Below are positions 59,682-64,000 of a DNA stretch of 64,000 nucleotides, piece by piece. The position numbers were made by a program, and so were the translations under genes. Below the pieces are notes generated by a model that was not told where the DNA came from, made no database searches, and was given only the letters and a program-made list of their open reading frames with translations. Where the stretch lies: the NCBI RefSeq assembly GCF_003217775.1, contig NZ_QJVJ01000001.1, positions 558,001 to 622,000 of the forward strand, in the 5' to 3' direction. Numbering within the stretch: position 1 is the stretch's first letter; each line of letters opens with the position of its first letter. The DNA comes from Paenibacillus flagellatus. GTDB lineage: Bacteria > Bacillota > Bacilli > Paenibacillales > NBRC-103111.

Positions 59682-59780
59682 GCAAATAGCCTCCTTTCCG
59701 TTTGCGCGCAAGCTCGGCCGCGCAGCGGACCTCCGACGCGAGCCCTCCCGCACCTTGCCGGTCCGACCCCTTCCTTTGCT

Positions 59781-60851
59781 TTAAGTCGCGGCGGAGCTTC
59801 CGCGAACGATCAGCTCGGGCTGCAGCACGACCGTCCGGCTCCCGTCGAGCGCTCCGTCGAGCAGCAGCCGGGCCGCCTGCGCCCCCATTTCGTACGTCGG
59901 GAATTTGACCGAGGTGAGCGGCACGGGCATCGTGTCGCAAATGTTCGTATTGTCGCAGCCGACGACGCGGATGTCCTTGCCGACCGAAAGCCCCGCCTCC
60001 CGCGCGGCGTCGCAAGCCCCTTTGGCGATCCCGTCGTTGAAGCAGAACAGGCCGTCCGGCTTCTCCGCACCGCGCAGCATCCGCAGCGCGCTTTCATATC
60101 CTTCCCCCGCCGGCTCGAACGTCGGCTCGAACGCCACCCATTCCCCGCGCACCGGGACGTTCGCTTCCGCCAACGCGCACACGAAGCCTTGGTACCGTTC
60201 CGAGGAAGCCGAGTAAACCGGGCGCGATATGTAACCGATCCGTTCGCAGCCGTTCGCGAGCAAATGCTTCGCGGCGATATACCCGGCGTAAAAGTTGTTG
60301 GAGATGACCCGGGGCGCCTGGATGCCCTCCAGCATCCGGTGGCAGAAGACGAACGGAACGCCCGCCGCCTGCAGCTCGTAAAAAGGCGACATGTCGACCG
60401 TACCGGTAATGGCCGGCACGACGACGATGCCGTCCACGCCGGTATCGATCAGCTTGCGCAGATGGCGCGTCTGCTTGGGGTAATCGTTGTCGGTATGGCA
60501 GACGATCAGATTGACGTCGCCCTCGCTCGCCACGTCGCTTACGCCGCGCAGGATGCCGGGGTAAATATAGTGCAGGATGTCGGGGATGAGCAGTCCCCAC
60601 GTACGCCCCGCCGCGCCGCTCCCTTGGTTCAGACCGGCCGCATCGGACACGTAGGTGCCGCTGCCGTCGCGTGCGTACAGCACGCCTTCCCCGATCAGCT
60701 CCGATACCGCCCGCTCGATCGTCGTCCGGGCCGCTTGATACGTTTCGGACAAAACCGTCCGCGACGGAAGCCGGTCGTGCGGCTTCAGGGAGGCGATATG
60801 CTCGAGCAGCATCCGCTTGACCTGTATGTAACGCAAAGAACCGATACTCAT
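59781..60851 (-). CDS. GntR/LacI hybrid transcriptional regulator (AraR-like)
   Basis: 356 residues from the ATG at 60851. An in-frame GTG three codons earlier is possible. Residues ~5-70 are a GntR-type winged helix (LPSRTVLSETYQAARTTIER AVS region). Residues ~85-356 are a LacI/periplasmic-binding effector domain (WGLLIPDILHYIYPGILRGV, DGIVVVPAITGT, NNFYAGYIAAKHLLANGCER). This AraR architecture senses a sugar. It lies 99 bases upstream of the membrane AraC regulator on the same strand, so the two may jointly control the sialoglycan operon. An inverted repeat at 60878-60901 could be its own operator. Confidence 0.92.
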   Translation of the reverse strand: MSIGSLRYIQVKRMLLEHIASLKPHDRLPSRTVLSETYQAARTTIERAVSELIGEGVLYARDGSGTYVSDAAGLNQGSGAAGRTWGLLIPDILHYIYPGILRGVSDVASEGDVNLIVCHTDNDYPKQTRHLRKLIDTGVDGIVVVPAITGTVDMSPFYELQAAGVPFVFCHRMLEGIQAPRVISNNFYAGYIAAKHLLANGCERIGYISRPVYSASSERYQGFVCALAEANVPVRGEWVAFEPTFEPAGEGYESALRMLRGAEKPDGLFCFNDGIAKGACDAAREAGLSVGKDIRVVGCDNTNICDTMPVPLTSVKFPTYEMGAQAARLLLDGALDGSRTVVLQPELIVRGSSAAT

Positions 60852-60877
60852 GGTAACCACCGCCGTCCTTAAATCTG

Positions 60878-60901
60878 TATGACAGACTGTAACCAGTCAT
60901 A
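60878..60901. promoter_or_regulatory. Inverted repeat upstream of the GntR/LacI regulator
   Basis: TATGAC (60878-60883) and GTCATA (60896-60901) are perfect inverted arms, and a nested GACTG-TAAC-CAGTC palindrome lies at 60885-60898. It is 27-50 bases upstream of the ATG, well placed for autoregulation. Confidence 0.5.
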
Positions 60902-60948
60902 CTAATTATCATAGCGCAACGGTCCAATTTGTTCCATATCGAATTTGG

Positions 60949-61000
60949 AAAAGGCAAAACCCCCTCGAACGTTTGTTTCGTTCGAAGGGGTTTTGCCTTT
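60949..61000 (-). terminator. Terminator of the surface-protein gene at the right edge
   Basis: AAAGGCAAAACCCC plus TCGAACG (60950-60971) pairs with CGTTCGA plus GGGGTTTTGCCTTT (60979-61000) over a 7-base loop with one bulged C. The T-tract on the minus strand is short (TTTT). Confidence 0.75.
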
Positions 61001-61013
61001 GAGGAATGGACGC

Positions 61014-64000
61014 TTACTCGCGACGCCCCGGAATGACGACGACGACGCTCCAAGCGTTCCTGCCTCCATATTCGGCGCGAACGGTCGTCACGCCCTTGCG
61101 ATGGGCTTGGACGAGTCCGGTCGCATCGACGGTCGCGACCGACGGATCGTCGCTCGTATACGAGACGCCGTCCATCGGCGTTCGGGTCGACCCGTCCCGG
61201 TAGCGGACCGTTACCGAAGCCCGCTCCTCCCCGCCTTCGCGGATCGGATGGACCGGTTGGAGGTGCAGGAACAAAATCGACGTCGTCACCTTCACGGTCG
61301 CGGTCGCCGACATGCCGTTCCACGTCGCTTCAATCGTCGTTTCGCCTTGTCCGCGTGCCGTAACCGATCCGTCCGGGCCGACCGTCGCCACACTCGGATC
61401 GGCGCTCGCATACGCGACTCCCGCCGTCAGCGGATGCTTCGTGCCGTCCGAGTAGACCGCCTGCACGACAGCGGTCGTCCGGTCGCCTTCCTTCATCGGC
61501 GCGAACGGCGCCAGCTCGATGCCGGTCACCGTCGCCGGCGAGAACCGGACCGTATACGTTTGCCGTCCGGCGCCGAAGGCCGACTCGACTTGGACGGCCG
61601 CCTCGCCGGGCACGTACGTCGCCTGCCTAACGGTTACCGCCGATTTCGCCGATTGCGGCACGGCGGCGACGGTCGGAGGCGTCGTCGTGCCGTACGGTAC
61701 CGGCACGTCATATTCGAGGACGTCCGGCGAGAAGCCGGCAAGCGGGACGCCGTCGAGGCTCAGCTCCTTCAACCGGCTGCCGTCGACGGAGACGACCGCA
61801 AGCTTCTCCGATTCGGCGACGCGGCCGTCCGGAAACGTCACCTTCACCCATACGTTAGCCGTCCCGTGCCCGGTGCCCGTCATCGTACCGTCCTGTCCGA
61901 CGGAGACGACGTCCGGCCGGTCGGAGACGTATTCGAGCGTCAGCGACGATACGTTGCGCGTCCGCCGCCCCTTTTCCAGAAGCGCTTCGGGGTACAGTGC
62001 CGCCCTCTGGCCCTTCTCGAGTTCCACGGACGACGCCGTCAGCTCGATACCGCCCGTATAGCCGGCCGTCAGCCCCGGATCGGCGTATTGGATCAGATGC
62101 GTGCCGCGAAGGAAGTAGAAACGGCCGAAATCGTCCTGCGCCAGCCCCGTCCGGGCGTCGCCGTTCAATACGGTCAGCTGCTTCGTCGACGCGTCGATCC
62201 GGAAGAACGAATGGGCGCTGTTCAACAGCCCGTACACGTTCCCGTCCGTGCCGATCGACAGCTCGGCGTTGCGCCATTCACGGCCGCCGGCGTAAGGGAA
62301 CTTTTGCTCCCGGTACGTCACGGTGCGCGTCTGCGGATCGAAGACGAACAGCGTTCCGTTAGCGAAGCCCCACACGTAGCCGTCGGGACCGACAAGCAAG
62401 CCGGATATCGCCGTTGCGCCGGGCACCGGCACCGTCTCGTACGTTTTGGCGCGGGAGGCGACGTCGAAGACGAACAGCTTCGCCTCCGTCTCCGGCGGAG
62501 GATCCTGGCTGCCGAGGCCGCCGTATATCGTCGTGCCCCCGTACAGGCTTCCGTCCTTGTACGCAAGCGACAGCACCGATTGGTTCGGCACGACGTTTTT
62601 GAACGTTTGCGTCTGTCCCGACGCCGTGTCGTACAGCGAAAGCGCCCCTTCGACCGAGCCGTACGCGGCGACCGTGCCGATCGCGATCAGCTTCTCGCGC
62701 TCCAGACCGAGCACGGCGTAAGGGCGCTCCTGGCCGTCGGCGACGAGGCTTGTCAGCTTCGCCGCTTTGCGAGCAACCGGATCGAATTCGTACAGCTGCG
62801 CCTCCGGATAGACACCCGCGTACACCTTATCGCCGAGCGTGCCGAAGCCTTCCACCTGGCTCAGTCCCGGCGTCTTGATCGTCATACCCGTCACCGGGTT
62901 GTAGGAAGAGATGCCGCCGCCCGTCAAGTAGCCGCCGACATGGACGGTGCCGTCGGGGCCGTTGACGACCGCGTTCAACGTTTTCGGCGCGCCGGGCAGG
63001 GCGAGGCGGACGTTTTTCAGCTTCCCCGTCTCGAGGCTATACTTGAAAAAGCCGCCGCCGTTGCCGGCGAGGCCGACGAGCGAGTAGCCGGGGAGCTCGG
63101 GATCTTTCAGCTGCGCGAATCCGTACGATACGCCGGTGCTGGATGCTTTGACCCCGAGCCCTTTTGCCGTATTCGTATCCAGATCGTACTCCATCAGCTC
63201 GGCGTTGTACGTGTAATACACCTTGTTCGCGATCGGCGACTTGCCCGACGGGGAACGCGAGATCATCGGCACTTCGGCCAAAACCGCGTTCGTCGCCGTA
63301 TCGATCGCGAGCATCGTCTTCGCTTTCTCCTTGCGGACGAACAACGTATGGCCGGCGAGATTCATATCGTACAGGAACGGCTCCCCGGCGCGATGCTCGG
63401 GCGGCAGTACGCTGCGCTTGCTCCCGGTCGCGAGGTCGTACTCGATCAGGTAGCCGTGCGACCCGGTGCCCGCATACAGCACGTTCCGGTCCGGCTCGTA
63501 AGCGAGGCCGCGGACGTACAGCTCGCCCTCCTGCATGACGCCGAAATCGGTGAAGGCGTTCGTCGACGGATCGTACTCGAACACTTTGCCGTTCGGGTAC
63601 GTACCCCCGTACATTTTGCCGTTCGGGCCGGGAATGAGGCCGTAGACGTAGCCGCCGCCGACCGCCCGGCCGACATTGACGAGCGTCTCCGTCGCCGGCT
63701 CGAACCGGTACAACAGGCCGTTGCCGTACGTGCCGATGTAAACGTTTCCAAACGTGTCCACAGCTTGGGACCATGAGCCGCCCGCGTTCGGCAGCTCCAT
63801 CGTCCGGATCACCTTCTCCTCGTCGATATCGACGGTGACGAAGATGGCCGGGTCCGCCTGCACGACCGTATACATGACGTTGCGGCCGTTCTCGACGCCG
63901 AACGCCGACGTCATGACGGTGACGACGCCGGTGATCGGCGTGCCCAGATCGGTTACGATCGCCCCTCCTTCCTGAGCGCCGGCGCTCCGGACGAAGCCGG
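61014..64000 (-). CDS. Secreted beta-propeller/Ig-like surface protein (5' end outside window)
   Basis: The frame is open to the right edge, and in-frame sequence upstream of the Met codon at 63914 (EGGAIVTDLGTPITGVVTV) continues the same protein, so at least 995 residues are encoded here and the start is not visible. Residues up to about position 61990 form propeller-like repeats (NVYIGTYGNGLLYRFEP, KMYGGTYPNGKVFEYDP, VLYAGTGSHGYLIEYD). A Big_2-like repeat, a cadherin-like beta-sandwich (LKELSLDGVPLAGFSPDVLE) and two Big_2 repeats follow. The last ~165 residues are clearly paralogous to the C-terminus of the 2290-residue protein, both ending in A-W-S-V-x-V-V-I-P-x-R. No SLH or sortase motif. 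Confidence 0.88.
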   Translation of the reverse strand, partial: GFVRSAGAQEGGAIVTDLGTPITGVVTVMTSAFGVENGRNVMYTVVQADPAIFVTVDIDEEKVIRTMELPNAGGSWSQAVDTFGNVYIGTYGNGLLYRFEPATETLVNVGRAVGGGYVYGLIPGPNGKMYGGTYPNGKVFEYDPSTNAFTDFGVMQEGELYVRGLAYEPDRNVLYAGTGSHGYLIEYDLATGSKRSVLPPEHRAGEPFLYDMNLAGHTLFVRKEKAKTMLAIDTATNAVLAEVPMISRSPSGKSPIANKVYYTYNAELMEYDLDTNTAKGLGVKASSTGVSYGFAQLKDPELPGYSLVGLAGNGGGFFKYSLETGKLKNVRLALPGAPKTLNAVVNGPDGTVHVGGYLTGGGISSYNPVTGMTIKTPGLSQVEGFGTLGDKVYAGVYPEAQLYEFDPVARKAAKLTSLVADGQERPYAVLGLEREKLIAIGTVAAYGSVEGALSLYDTASGQTQTFKNVVPNQSVLSLAYKDGSLYGGTTIYGGLGSQDPPPETEAKLFVFDVASRAKTYETVPVPGATAISGLLVGPDGYVWGFANGTLFVFDPQTRTVTYREQKFPYAGGREWRNAELSIGTDGNVYGLLNSAHSFFRIDASTKQLTVLNGDARTGLAQDDFGRFYFLRGTHLIQYADPGLTAGYTGGIELTASSVELEKGQRAALYPEALLEKGRRTRNVSSLTLEYVSDRPDVVSVGQDGTMTGTGHGTANVWVKVTFPDGRVAESEKLAVVSVDGSRLKELSLDGVPLAGFSPDVLEYDVPVPYGTTTPPTVAAVPQSAKSAVTVRQATYVPGEAAVQVESAFGAGRQTYTVRFSPATVTGIELAPFAPMKEGDRTTAVVQAVYSDGTKHPLTAGVAYASADPSVATVGPDGSVTARGQGETTIEATWNGMSATATVKVTTSILFLHLQPVHPIREGGEERASVTVRYRDGSTRTPMDGVSYTSDDPSVATVDATGLVQAHRKGVTTVRAEYGGRNAWSVVVVIPGRRE

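Overview
The window looks like chromosome from a GC-rich, spore-forming member of the Paenibacillaceae (Paenibacillus/Cohnella type). Evidence: Gram-positive ribosome binding sites (AAGGAGG-like), YesM/YesN-type two-component genes beside carbohydrate ABC importers, LplB/LplC-type permeases, an S-layer-homology (SLH) surface protein, an AbrB-family regulator with a sigma-H-like promoter, and cre-like operators. Genus assignment is inference. I see no rRNA, tRNA, insertion sequence, prophage or CRISPR array.

Layout. 1-143: tail of a polysaccharide-deacetylase-like gene, followed by a cluster of four TTGGA-N5-TCCAA palindromes. 436-8713 (minus): a sugar-uptake regulon with histidine kinase, AraC-type response regulator, lipoprotein binding protein, two permeases and a second binding protein, with cre-like sites. 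9001-12888 (plus): AraC regulator and ferric-siderophore importer under a near-perfect Fur box, then a convergent thioredoxin-reductase-like flavoprotein. 14150-17510 (plus): AraC protein with a degenerate receiver, a coiled-coil membrane protein, a phosphodiester glycosidase and a 36-residue membrane peptide. 17578-20156 (minus): histidyl-tRNA synthetase paralogue behind a candidate His leader peptide/attenuator, AbrB-like regulator, trmL. 20326-23353: PhoP-like response regulator, TetR and MFS drug exporter. 23580-27660 (plus): unknown protein, then an ECF sigma/membrane protein/ABC transporter operon. 27707-29571 (minus): TagO-like transferase and VanW protein. 29771-33314 (plus): WYL regulator, NmrA-like oxidoreductase, DrrAB-like exporter. 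33378-36417: OmpR/EnvZ-type pair, DUF6223-like membrane protein, VOC protein.

36539-48589: two very large divergent surface-protein genes. One encodes 2290 residues joining a phosphodiester glycosidase, a metallophosphoesterase and a SpoIID domain among Ig-like modules. The other is a 1343-residue beta-propeller/cadherin-like/SLH protein. A stalk-domain/BsuPI-like protein follows. 48809-60851 (minus): a sialoglycan regulon with GntR/LacI regulator, membrane-bound AraC regulator, LplBC-type importer, a cytoplasmic and a secreted sialidase, and a sialic acid lyase. 61014-64000: 3' part of another secreted propeller/Ig-like protein whose C-terminal module is a close paralogue of the end of the 2290-residue protein.

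The common theme is extracellular glycan sensing, degradation and import plus envelope remodelling. The strongest leads are the three-enzyme surface protein, which could strip glycopolymer from peptidoglycan and then cut the glycan, and the His-His leader peptide with terminator ahead of the histidyl-tRNA synthetase. Every regulatory assignment rests on reading motifs by eye.
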